This document shows, piece after piece, positions 1-16,870 of a DNA stretch of 64,000 nt (position 1 is its first letter; every line of letters starts with the position of its first letter). The DNA is from Diplosphaera chodatii. Taxonomy: Eukaryota; Chlorophyta; Trebouxiophyceae; Prasiolales; Stichococcaceae. The stretch is from contig JAALGY010000057.1 in NCBI GenBank assembly GCA_032358165.1, positions 186,001 through 250,000 of the forward strand, given 5' to 3'. The notes below the pieces were generated by a model, which was not told the DNA's origin, searched no databases, and was given only the letters and a program-made list of their open reading frames with translations. A program made the position numbers and the translations under genes.

Positions 1-237
1 CGCTATCTGCCGGGTGCAGGGTTCTGGCCGGCGGTCTGCAGACATTCTCAGCATACTATGCCTCATGCTGCTGCAGCTGCCATCTGCCTGCAATGAAACC
101 AGTGCCATCATGCTATCCCCCTTGTCCAATTGATACCATGTGCTTTCCTCCAGTGCTGCCCCCCAAGTGTCGGCAGCTATTTGGAGTGCTGCGCCGTGAG
201 GCGCTGCATATCGGGTCTTCGGGACATACTTCAGTGT

Positions 238-3200
238 TCATGAAGCCTCCACCGTCGCGGTGAGGGGTGTTGTAACTTCGCAGGCAGGGGTGCTCTTCAC
301 GATCCTTGACGATCTGCCTGCCTCAGCCGCTGGGGTGGTTGTGCCCCAGTTCAGCTTCATGAGATTGGCGGGCATTCTGTATCGGGTGGAAAGTGCACGG
401 TCAGTGGCAAAGCATGTTACGAGTACTGAGCAGCAATGCATTCATCAATGCAACATCCAGCCTGCACATGCCCTGGCCATTGTGCTGGCCTAGCAATTAC
501 CAGTATGGGGTGATCACAGCACTGGATCCAGGGCGCTGTGGAAGAAGCATCTGCCAAAGACACAGTCCAGTCATCAGTTGCGTAGAGGACATCGGAACAA
601 AGGACTGAACACGCATGCTCAGGGTGGCATGCGACATGGATGTTTCGTTGCCCGGTGCAGACCATGTTCTTGCAGGGCAAATGCCACTATATGCGTACCA
701 AAGGTAACGTGCTCAGCCTCTGGCACGTCCACATAGCCAATGCTTGCTAGCTCTGCCACTGAGAAGGGCTTGACCGTGTTGTCATTGAACGCGCGCTCTG
801 CGGCCTCCTGTGTCAGATTGCAAGGGGATGCGCACGTGTCAGATATGTGGTAAATGTTCTTTGCGCTAGACATAAGCTTGACAGCAGTCCACGGGGCCAG
901 CATGTTTATGTAAGATGCCTTGTGCGCTGCGCGCTGCTGGCATGCAGGCTGACACTGGCAGAAAAGAGGCAACTTCGAAGCTAAGTTGATGCCGAGACGC
1001 ACCCGCAGTTCTTCGAGCGAGGGGCTGATGATCGGGGCAGAGGATGCTGGCGTCATTGGGGCGGTGGTCGCGGACCCCAGTGGCGGCAGCATAAGCGAAT
1101 GCAGGGCTGGCACCTGCAAACAGCACACGCAGGGAGTGTCTCTTCTCGCATCACAGGTGGTGATTGAAGCAGTGGCGAACCAGCAGTGGCGAACCAGCAG
1201 TGGCGAACCTTCGCTTGAATGTGCCAGAGTAAGGCGTGCTGTAAAAGAGGTTGCAGGTTGTCCTACACCTATTCAACCACAGATATACCTGCAGGGGGCA
1301 GAATGGCGGGCTGGTGGGCTGCAGACGGCTGCCGGGGAGGCGGGCAGCTGCCGGGCGATCGGGCGTCTGCGGGCTAGCAGCTCTGGCGGCAGTCTGCAAA
1401 CCAGCCAGTGTGCATAAGTAACGCCGCCGTTGATTCATGCACAAGCAGCAAGTGCATGGGTGCTCCTGTTTGCACTGCACAGCCAATCCGCTGCACACAT
1501 GCTGCTGACCTGCCTGAGATGCTTCAGCACAACCTCACGCTGCCAAGTACACAGGGCACCCGCACCTGGGTGAGCTCAATGGCTGTGGCAGCACTTGCAC
1601 CAGATGAGCGGTAACCTGGCGGGGTGTCCTGCGCCATTGGCGGCAGCCATACACCTGCACATGAGCACGTCGTGCGGAGTCTACCTTCGGGCTTGACAAA
1701 TGCAGGCTGCTTCACGCAGGTGGCGACGAACTGCAGAGGACGAACCAGTCTGCGGGCACCGCTGCTTCATCTGGTGTGCCAAATTGTTCCAGCAATCGTC
1801 AGCAGAATGCAGAAGCTGGGTGACTGACCCGTGCCAACGAGTGCGGGGTCAGTCACAGCAGCGGCCGCAGTTGCGGCGGCATACAGGGACACGCCGTTGC
1901 CATGGGACCTGCCTCCGGGGCTGCTGGCACGGCTGGGGTCCAGCGGCGTCAGGCTGCCACTTGGCGCCTGGACCACAGGATGAAGCAGCCAGTGTCACAA
2001 CAAGCACTTGACACAGGGCAGTTGGCAGTACTGCTGCAGCTAATGGCCTTCTGCAGTGCAGCTTGACAGCACTGCCATACAGAACGACATGCAGCACAGA
2101 CCTGGGGTGTGATGGTGCCAGACGGCGGCCAGGAAAGCGGACCACCCGGCGTACTAAACCCTGGTGTGCTGCAGCCCGGGAGCCAGTACCCTGGCGTTTG
2201 GTCATTGTCCACCTGCGTCAGAGATATGGATGTACACATGAGGCGGCCAGTCAAGCAATACAGCTGTTATGATAGATCGTGCATTACACGCCAATGCAAC
2301 AACATATCATGCCACACAGACAGAGAAGCCAAGTCTCATTCAGTAGGTGCACACACACCTTTGACACGGGAGCTTCACTTGCGAAGAGTTGCTGCTGCAC
2401 ATGCAGCGGCAGGTGCCGCAGCAACGCATGCCGCGGTGGCAGCCGCTGGCCAGGCTGCCCGCCTGTGACATGAAGAATGCTGGTGTCACCATCATTGCTG
2501 AGCGTCTGTTTGGCAGGCTCGTGATACACTGCCAGGTGATAGCTCACCACCAGTCTGCTGCATGTAGGCGTTGTCGGGGTATGATGCGCAGCGGGGCACC
2601 CCACTGGCGGCCCGGGGTGCAGGCGTGCCCATGCGGCTGTTGCACGGAGTGGCTGCTCCCGGGAGCGACGGTCCGCTGAGGCTCAGCAGGCGGCGGCCAG
2701 GTCCTTCAAAGCCACCGGCGGCGCCAGCTGCCTGATCGGGCAGCATGTCGTCAGGCGATGGCATACGACTTTGTGTGGAGGTGACCATGTTGGCACAGGG
2801 TCATGCATCTGGCTGCAGTAGACAGTAATGAGTGCGGTTGTAGCATCTATAACAACTGTTATGCAGAGCAGGTCTATCATGCATGTTCAACGGCATGCCT
2901 GTGAGTGCCCGTGTTCACGCTGCTGTTGGAAGTCGCTGCCCTGGAAGCTGAAAGACGGCATACGACGGTGGCTGCGTGCTGAAGCACCGCCTGCAGCTGG
3001 TGCACGACATGTCAGATCTTCATGACGCCCTAGCACACACAGCAAGGCACCCAAGCCACACAGGAGACGCTGTCAGCCCAGCATCTTGAGCTCTGCCGCG
3101 GCGACGTCTCCCTCTGGACTGGACAACTCTGCAGCAGGTCAGGCCCCACCCCGGCTCTGAAGGTCCTGCAGCGTGGTGGGCGGCGCCTGATACGGGCGAC

Positions 3201-5668
3201 TGGGAGGCGGGGCACCAGCAGATGGGGAGGGGGTGGCCACGCTGCCCAGCGCCGCCGCCAGCTGCTGCAGCGTCAGGCTGCCGATGTTGGCGGGCGTGTT
3301 GCGCTCCTGTAAAGGCAGGCCCAACCATGGACATCAGGCGTCTGTCACAGCTTTTGATTTAGCACGCATATGTGACGACAAGTGCAATAGGCAGGTTGCA
3401 ATCGCATCCAACCTGATCCCCTGGGTCGTCGCTGGTGCCAAAGGTTGCCAGCGTGCGCATTGCAGCCGCGACCTCGGCAGCGGACGCGTATGCAGAGCTC
3501 CCGCTCTCATACTCGTACTGGCGCCCACTGTCTCTGTCAGGGACCGTGTGCAAGTATGAGCGCACTGCAGAGGCCTGTCACAGCATGCTCGATAGCTATA
3601 CTATGTGCAAAGTGTCTCTGCGACGCGCTGTGTTGGTGCTGGCCGCCAGATGACGCGGCGTCATCTGCGCCCGAGGGCAGAGTGGGGCCACGCATCAGTG
3701 GCTCTACACCCACGAGCAGGGGCTTGGGTGGCAGCTGCACACCGCATGTTGGCATGGGGCGGCGCCTTGAGGGCCGCAGCGTAGGGCACCAGGTGGCGGG
3801 GCGGCGGCTGGTAGGAGAAGTCCACGCCGGCCACATGCTGCGAGCGCGCGACCACTTGCCCTGCAGCAGGCAGCACTCATGCATGTTGCCGGTGGCTGCA
3901 AGGCAGCGGCACCCAAGCAAGGAGTTCGGCATGCAGCTGCTTGAGCAAGATTGCATGCTGTTGCTGTCATCTGGACGTACCCTAGCTAGTAGACAGGTGA
4001 GATACTTCCCAACAGCAGTGCGGTGCGTGATCAGAATGCTCGCCTGCAAAGGCGCCCTCGCACAGCGCTTTGTAGCGCTCCACGGCCTCTGAGATGATGT
4101 ACAGCGCATATGCGACCTGGCTCTCTGTGCCCTGATGCGGACACGCAAGGAGATCATCAGGTATCCGTTACCACACATGTTGATACTGCTTCGGGAGACC
4201 ATGATGCTGATTGTGGATGCTGGAATGATCTGCTAGGCCACACATCATTCTGGTTGTTCGCCACTTGTTTTCCAACGGCATCGAACACCAATTTGGCCAC
4301 ACCTCCAGGTTGAAGGTGCGGGCCGGGCGGTGCGGCGAGTTGGGCGAGCCGGGCTCCGTCCAGGACTTGATGTCGGCCCCAGTCTCCATGCTGATCTTGC
4401 GCACCGAGTCGCCAGACGGGCCTGCGTGCAATTGTACTCGCCCACTAGTCATGATCAGTGTACGGAGTAGCAGCTAGACTCCAAGGGTGCAGGCAGAAGT
4501 GCTGACTCGATGTGGATGCGCTATGATCATGTGGGGTTTGCGCTGGGCCGGCACCGAAGCATGCGCACCGATGATGAAGCCTGCGGCCAGGAGCGTGATC
4601 TTGATGAAGGCACCCCTGCACAGGGACGAGACAACTGCATGGCTCAGCTGACATCTGCATGCTGAGGCTTGTCACTGCCTGCCCATGCATACCACATCAA
4701 TGCCACGCAGCCATCAAGCAAAGGCCCATGCCATCGTCCTACAAAGCAGTCAGGTAGTTGGTGAGACGCACCCCGAGGGCGTGCGGCCGACGCTGACGAC
4801 GCCCTGCTCCTGGTTCTCGACGCCCTCACCAGGCCGCCTGGGCCCTGCGCTTGGGATTGAGTGCTTACGTTTGGAGAGCGCACCAAACCTGCTGTGACCT
4901 AAACCCATCTCAAGAAAGGGCACACTGTGTGCGAGATGCATGGATGCAATGCTCATGGCAAGCACTTGAGGTTCACAGCAGACTGCAGGTATCGTATGCA
5001 TGAATGGCATGGTGCATGTGATGCATGCCGGTTTCAAGGTCGAGACAGTTGGGCTGCGCACCGCTGGGCTGCACCCACTTCAGGCGCCCGGTCGTCTCGC
5101 CGATGAGACACATGTTGCGGGCTGCTGCTGTGGAGGCCTGCATCGGAACCACAGCACGACCCTTGCTTCATGGTACACATATGATTCCATGCAGCTGACA
5201 CTGTGTGAAGGCTTATAAATGCATGTGCCTGCCAATATGGTTGCAATGGCAGTAATGTGAAGACAAGGATACCTGCTGCTGCTGCAGCCTTGGCCGGCTG
5301 CTCGTGAGCCTGCCTCTGATGTGCTGCAGCATGTCCTGCATCGTACTGGGCCCGGAGCTGCGCGGGTCACAATGTCTTGGTCAGTATCATGCCGCGTGGT
5401 CCTTCCAGTGAGCCCAATCAACAGGACTGCAAAAAGCTGCATACAATCAGCTGGCATGTGAGGTGCTGACGTCACATCAGGTGCCGATTCAATTTCACAC
5501 GAACATACAGCGCAGGTGCACGTTGAAGAGGCAGAGAACAGCCGTACCTGACTGCTGCTGCAAAGTTGCCATGGTCATCATACAGGGAGCCGGCCTGCAG
5601 CGGCGGCTGGCAGGACACGGAGCCTTGCGAGGAGCCGCCAGGCGAGTACATCACGATGCCCTCAAATC
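238..5668 (-). CDS. KH-domain RNA-binding protein (partial exon model)
   Basis: Predicted RNA-binding protein with one type I KH domain. The KH core is spread over exons 4569-4615, 4303-4421 and 4044-4116. Together they give a beta strand, the GFIIGPSG loop (GxxG is GPSG), a helix RKISMETGA and a C-terminal helix with ISEAVERYKALC. Phase-consistent exons upstream are 5548-5668 and 5273-5357; downstream are 3743-3860, 3413-3527, 3150-3306 and 2919-2990. Further probable exons of the same gene are 2548-2768, 2359-2462, 2102-2212, 1829-1967, 1566-1628, 1003-1113 and 709-807, rich in Ser, Pro, Gly and Ala. A likely terminal coding stretch ends at the TGA at 238-240. The intron after 4044 appears to use a GC donor. 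The start codon, the exons around 4.7-5.2 kb and three junctions (2919/2768, 1829/1628 and the last exon) do not resolve, so the 3' part could be a separate gene. The KH call is firm; target and role are unknown. Confidence 0.6.
1169..1209. repeat. 14-bp tandem repeat, about three copies
   Basis: The unit agtggcgaaccagc begins at 1171, 1185 and 1199, the last copy being incomplete. It lies between predicted exons of the minus-strand gene, so it is probably intronic. Confidence 0.85.
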
Positions 5669-7025
5669 CTGCAGATGCAATGGAACCAGGACATGACAAC
5701 CAGCAAGTTGGGAGCGTGCATAGACCCGTGTTGAACAGTGGTGGACTGCAGATGCGCACGACCAGCAAAGCCTGACCGTCACCCTGGCATGATCCGGTTC
5801 GCCATCGAGCCAACAGGCCGCGAGTCAAGCAGCGGCAGCCAGCCTCCGGTTGACACCACGATGCTGACGGCAGAGCTCACAGCATCCGCAAGGCACTACC
5901 ACACTCGGGTGGCTGTGGCTCAGTGCGACCTAAGAGCCGGCTAAGGAGCGACGGCCCGGGCTTGCATGTTTGCTCAGGGATCCTGCGAGCGAATCAACTA
6001 GTATAGTGCTGGACATCGAGGTGCTGACCATCGTCAAAGCAACCCATGATGAAGTTCAAAGTGCATCCCTTGAGGTCGCTCACAGCCGCCAGCATGCGAA
6101 ATCAGCAGCTGTCTCACTGTGATTAAAGTGTTACCGCACGGCAGCAGAGTAGCGGCCCAGCAGAGCACTGAGCAGATTCAAAAAGGACGAGCGTGTGTAC
6201 CGGCGGGATATCTGATGGCAGCATGAAACGCTGCCGCCTGCAATGTCACACACTGCAGCGCAGCCTCGGAGGGCAGGTTTGACCGCGATTCGCGAGCGCG
6301 CGCGCCTCTGCCTTTGGTCTCAAGCAGAAGTTGCTCACCTTGAGATACGGCGATCCAGCAGGGCCGTCAGCAGCTCCCGCCGCTGGGTGCTGGCGGCCTG
6401 TGGCTAGTCGCCAGACGGTTGGCTGTCAGCCGCACAAGCCGCGACGAGGCCGGCGTGCAAGCGAAAGAGGGGCAGACCGTTTGCCTGCTGCTGACTTTGG
6501 GGCCTTCCTGGGAGGGTTTTGCTGGCTGAAGGGGCCCTTAGTCAGCAGGCAGGGTGCGGAAGCAGGACTCTGTCTCTGGCTGTACCTGGTTGGCACCTGT
6601 TTGCTTGGTCCAAATTGCATGCGGAGATTGCGTACCTCACAACATCAACACTGCTGGCAGGACGACAGTTTGTATGCGAGGTACTGGTAGGACTGTGACC
6701 AGGATTGGGTTACAGTCCTCACGAGATCTGGCAAGAGTGCAGAGATTTGTGCTAGCCTGGTCCAGTCCGGATGAATGGCGCATGTCTTATCAGGGACAGT
6801 GCATCACGAGCTCTGATACTGAAAGCCTCAAGTTGCTGGGTATGTGAAGGGTGTCATGAGGTTGGATGGTATATGCTGTATCTGAAAGGATACGGCAAAG
6901 CAGTGCCCAATGATGTGATGCCTGTTAATGGCGCTGGATGATAGGCTGCTGACATGAATGATGCTCACTGAAGGTATACCGTGAGAGGCTCATGCCATTG
7001 CAGGGAGCAACACACACTGGCACCA
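5669..7025. other. Region between KH gene and WDR5 gene, no gene model
   Basis: This stretch should hold the 5' end of the minus-strand KH gene and the 3' flank of the WDR5 gene. Open frames here are short, lack consistent third-position G/C bias and match no family I recognise. The start exon of the KH gene probably lies within the first few hundred bases but I could not phase one to the exon at 5548-5668. Confidence 0.4.
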
Positions 7026-7030
7026 TTACA
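7026..7030 (-). other. Probable TGTAA poly(A) signal of the WDR5 gene
   Basis: TGTAA on the minus strand, about 85 nt past the stop codon at 7114. TGTAA is the usual poly(A) signal of chlorophyte algae, so spacing and motif both fit. Confidence 0.5.
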
Positions 7031-7113
7031 CCCTCAAGCGGCCAGACGTTCTACCATGACGCCCACGCCGCAGTTTGCAATTGCTGGACTCTATGGAACC
7101 GCAGTGTCCATGA

Positions 7114-12920
<5,807 letters not shown>

Positions 12921-13711
12921 GCTAATGACGCCTTCGTGGTCAGATCTGTTGCTGGTCTGACTGCCAAGAAACTTCCCGACGTCGCGTCTGCTCAATCGCT
13001 TTCCTGAGCTGTTTGCGAACACCAGCATGCATGCATGATCTGCAGGTGTGAATCACTCGAACCAACCGTCGCAGGGCTGCACATGGTGATTGTCACCCCA
13101 AGACTCGCCTGGTTGCCGACAACGTGGCCTGGCATTCGCTGAGTGCCTGGCGCGCAGGCATCTGACGCTAGGTCTGCATGGCTGCAGGCCTGGATTGCAG
13201 CCGATGCGCCCCGCTGGCGCCTGCATGCCGATCACCCCACGCAGAGCGCCTTGGCTGATGTTGTGGAGCTCTGTGATTGGTCACAACCCCGGTTCTTGCA
13301 CAAGCTGCAACCTGCACATGACCGATCATGTCGCAGTACCAAAGTGATTTCAGCCAACACCCTAGAATGTAAATGCGAGCGTCAGTAGGACCCCTGACGC
13401 CCTGAGGGGGTGGGCTCACACCGAGGAGTGCTCGCAGTGAGTTGCAAAGTAGAGGCGACGGCACATCAATGTTGCAGAGTCCTATTTAAACAACATTCGC
13501 AGCTGCGTACCATCACAAGCATCAGGGCCCGGTTAAGACGCAGACGTGTGCAGGAGAGCAGCAGCATCCTCACAGGGAAGGTTCTAACTGAGCAAAGACC
13601 GGACGTTGCAGACCCCAAGCCTGCCTGGACTCACAGGAGTGAAGCTCGAGAGGGCTTTTCGGTGGGCAATAAAGCCGGCCTGACTGCTGCTGTGGGCCGA
13701 GGAGCCCTGTC
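12921..13711. promoter_or_regulatory. Divergent intergenic region, OTC / PSMB3
   Basis: About 790 bp between the start codons of two genes transcribed away from each other, so it should carry both promoters and 5' untranslated regions. I see no convincing TATA box or named element. The open frames present lack coding bias. Confidence 0.5.
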
Positions 13712-15305
13712 ATGTCGGTGCGCATCCCAATGCTGGTCCCACATGGCCTCGCGATTGCTCGATGGTCATGTCAGCAAGTGCACGTGTATGAGTACAATCG
13801 GTATGTTCATGTACTCGGTGCTTGCTGGCTTGGTTGCGTGCCTGAGAAGTTGTGACATTGGTCCAGTGCACTTGCATTGCACGACGCAGCACAAGATGCG
13901 AAACCATCCGTTCACGCTGACACAGATCTTTGAGTACAATGGCTCCGCCATCGTCGCCATGGCCGGCGAGCAGTGCTTCGCAATCGGCAGCGACCTGCGC
14001 TTTGGCGTGCAGTTCCAGACACTAGCAACAGACTATAAGAAGGTGTACAAGGTGAGCATGGCCAGGGCAGCCGCACCTACAGTGACAGTGCGCATCAGCC
14101 ATGCAGGTATACAGTCAGGACGCTCTGCTGACGACTAACGATGCTGTGCGTAGATACACGACCAGCTATTTTTGGGTCTTGGTGGCCTAGGCACAGACAC
14201 GCAGACACTGTGAGTCTGAGTGCCGCTGCACTCTTCACTTGCCTTCTCAGGCTCGACAATGCTCGTCCTGCATCGGCTCTGCTGCACGCAACCTTTTCTT
14301 GAGTATCGAATTGTGAAAGTCAATGGTTGCTGCACAACCCTGCTGCCGCAGGTTTGAGCTGTTCAAGTTCAAGCACAACCTGTACAAGCTGCGGGAGGAG
14401 CGCGCGATCAAGCCCTCCACCTTCGGGCAGCTGGTGTCGTCCACCCTGTACGAGAAGCGGTGCGGCTGCATGCACCCACTGTGCACCGTGCGGCGGCCAG
14501 CTGATGCATGTTTGCACCACGGGCGTCCGTCCCGGGCTTCTGGCTCTTGGAATGCTGGAGTGCTGAATGGGAGGTTTGAGATGATGATGCCTGCCTGCAG
14601 GTTCGGGCCCTACTTCGTGTCGCCAGTCATCGCGGGGCTGGAGCCTGACGGCAGCGTGTACCTGGCGGGCACCGACAGCATTGGCGCCATCGAGACGGCG
14701 AAGGACTTCATGGTGTCGGGCACCGCGCCAGAGAGCCTCATGGGGGTGTGCGAGGCGATGTGGCGGCCAGGACTGGTGCGTGGCTGGTCCGTCAATGGCG
14801 GATCTAGGTGTTCAGAGGGGGGCCGCAACATAGCATGATACTCATGTTCGTGCTGCATTGTACAGTGCAGCCATTGTGGGCCTCTCTGCGCATGTATGCT
14901 CTTTCAACTGCATTCAGTGGCTTTAACTGCATCCACAGCAGCGCTTTACGCAACACATGTCGCACTGCAGGGCCCAGAGGAGCTCTTCGAGACCACAGCG
15001 CAGTGCCTAATCAGCGGCATGGACCGCGACGCACTCTCCGGCTGGGGCGCCGTCATCTATGTTGTGTGAGTGTCACCTCCACCCGTGCAGCAAGGTTCAT
15101 GCCTTCACAGCTGCAGAACCCATGCTTGGCTGCTGTGCGTGCTGCTAGTGTTGCCTACTGTGGTGGTGCTTTTCGTAAGCTTGACTGCTGCATGCTCATA
15201 CCAGTAGCCATGCCTGCGTATCTGGCTCGCGCTCATCAGTATCACATGTTCTGCAGTACGAAGGACAAGGTTGTCGCCAGGACATTGAAGGGCCGCATGG
15301 ACTAG
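13712..15305 (+). CDS. PSMB3: 20S proteasome subunit beta type-3
   Basis: Non-catalytic beta-3 subunit of the 20S core, acting in ATP-dependent protein breakdown. Seven exons close exactly to 204 aa: 13712-13717, 13926-14051, 14154-14209, 14352-14459, 14601-14775, 14971-15065 and 15257-15305. The protein starts MSIFEYNGSA as in plant PBC. It carries the QTLATDYKKVYK, LYEKRFGPY, PVIAGL, DFMVSGTA and MDRDALSGW blocks and ends RTLKGRMD, the conserved C-terminus. As expected for beta-3 there is no processed N-terminal Thr. The first coding exon holds only ATG TCG. It was chosen because it is followed by a good donor (GTGCGC) and restores the conserved MS start; the large second exon has no suitable ATG of its own. 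Confidence 0.95.
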
Positions 15306-16870
15306 CACAGCTCATCGGTTGGTTACCAACGGCAGTGCTGGGGAGAGCTGCCAGCTAGTGCGCAGTGGCTTTGCGGCCCTTTATGGGCACAATAACAGCA
15401 GGCGGTGATCAGCAGCGGCAGCATGACTCTGTTCGCCGGCAGACTCACCTGTGCACACCAGTGTATGTGTTGGCCCCGCACTTGCCGTCCTGATGCATGC
15501 GTTGGCGCAGTCATGAGCACCTCGTGGGAAGCAGTCGTGCAGGGTCTGAGACACAGCACCAGTGTCGAGAGACACAAGCCCTGACTAGATTTGACGCTGT
15601 GGTGGTCAGCACCTGCTTGGGCCCCCCCAGCTGCTAGGCCACCTGCCGACACAAGTGATGACTCTCGCACTAAAACCCCGAGTTCCGAGGCCGAAAGACT
15701 GCTGGCGTCAGTGATCGCTGCACCCGCAATATATGGGTCTTCACACTGTCAATGCTTGTAGGCCACGCATCGTGGCGGCCCGCATACAGTCCTACCGCTG
15801 AGTGGAGGTTCTTACGCCAACAGTTTTCGGGTCTGGCTGCTCGAGCTAGACCTGTGGCTTGCCTGACGCGCAGCCTGGCGACAACACACCCACTCTTATA
15901 GTCTGGCAGCTGTCTTTTCGCCTGCCTTCAGACAGCTGGCTTACACACAGCGGTGGTCTGCACGCCGCCGACAGCCGAGCAACGTACCGGGCGATGCCTG
16001 CAGCATGGCCTGACACATCGGGCAGCACAAGACATGGCGAGCCCCGCGGCAGGAGGCGCTTCGGCAATCGATCAGCAGAATGTCCTTTCAGCCGCCGCTG
16101 GGCGCTCCGCTCCGCGCAAGGTGCTCTCATACGCCCTCGCTTCCGCTCGTCAGTGGGAGCTCCACGCATGGCCCGGCCTGCTGCTGTGTTCTGTTGAGCA
16201 CTAGGCTTTCCAGGTGGTCTCAGAGTGGTGACACCAAGTCAAAGTACCGCTCGTTGCGCCAAGCAAGCTATTGCTGGGGATCGGGGCAGGCGGCAAAGGA
16301 GGAGGCGTAACCGCCCAGCCCAGAGCAGCGGCAGCTCAGCCGGCAGGCCGCGTGGCTAGTGGCTGCGTCACAATAGTCTGTATGTGGTCGACTCTCGTTA
16401 CCAGCACAGTTTCAGGCGCGGAGGATGCGATAGGAGCCACCCGTCACCTTTTCCGTCGCTTTTTCGGGGTCGATATTTGCGCAGGAAATCAGCTGTGTTC
16501 GAGCTGCTGTTCAGGCAGCACAGTGTCAGACGATGATTTGAACTTTCTGAGGCAAGACAGCTGCTTGCACGGCTGCAGAGTGGCGAGTTCCACCCGCGAG
16601 CTGGTACCCCGCCCGGTCCCGAGCCACCCACCAAGAGGCAAGCGGTCCTGCCGACAACGCTGCCAATGCGCTGTTGTTCACGTGCTTTCATGGGTTTCGT
16701 GAGCACCGCACGCTTGCTTCTGTATCCAGTGCTGGGTGCAGCCCGCCTCGCATCAGTCGTGTCCTTGTCATGACCTGGAAGAGTGTGGTCTGACCCGGCT
16801 TCTCGGACAACATGCAGGGGGAAGGCGAGCGCTGATCAGGCTGCGCCTACTGCCGTCGTCCACGTTCTAG
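15306..16870. other. Region upstream of first bZIP gene, start exon not found
   Basis: About 1.5 kb between the PSMB3 stop and the first certain bZIP exon. It should contain the PSMB3 3' UTR and the promoter and start exon of the bZIP gene. An open frame at 16271-16702 has no recognisable domain and does not phase to the next exon in any way I can show. Confidence 0.4.
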
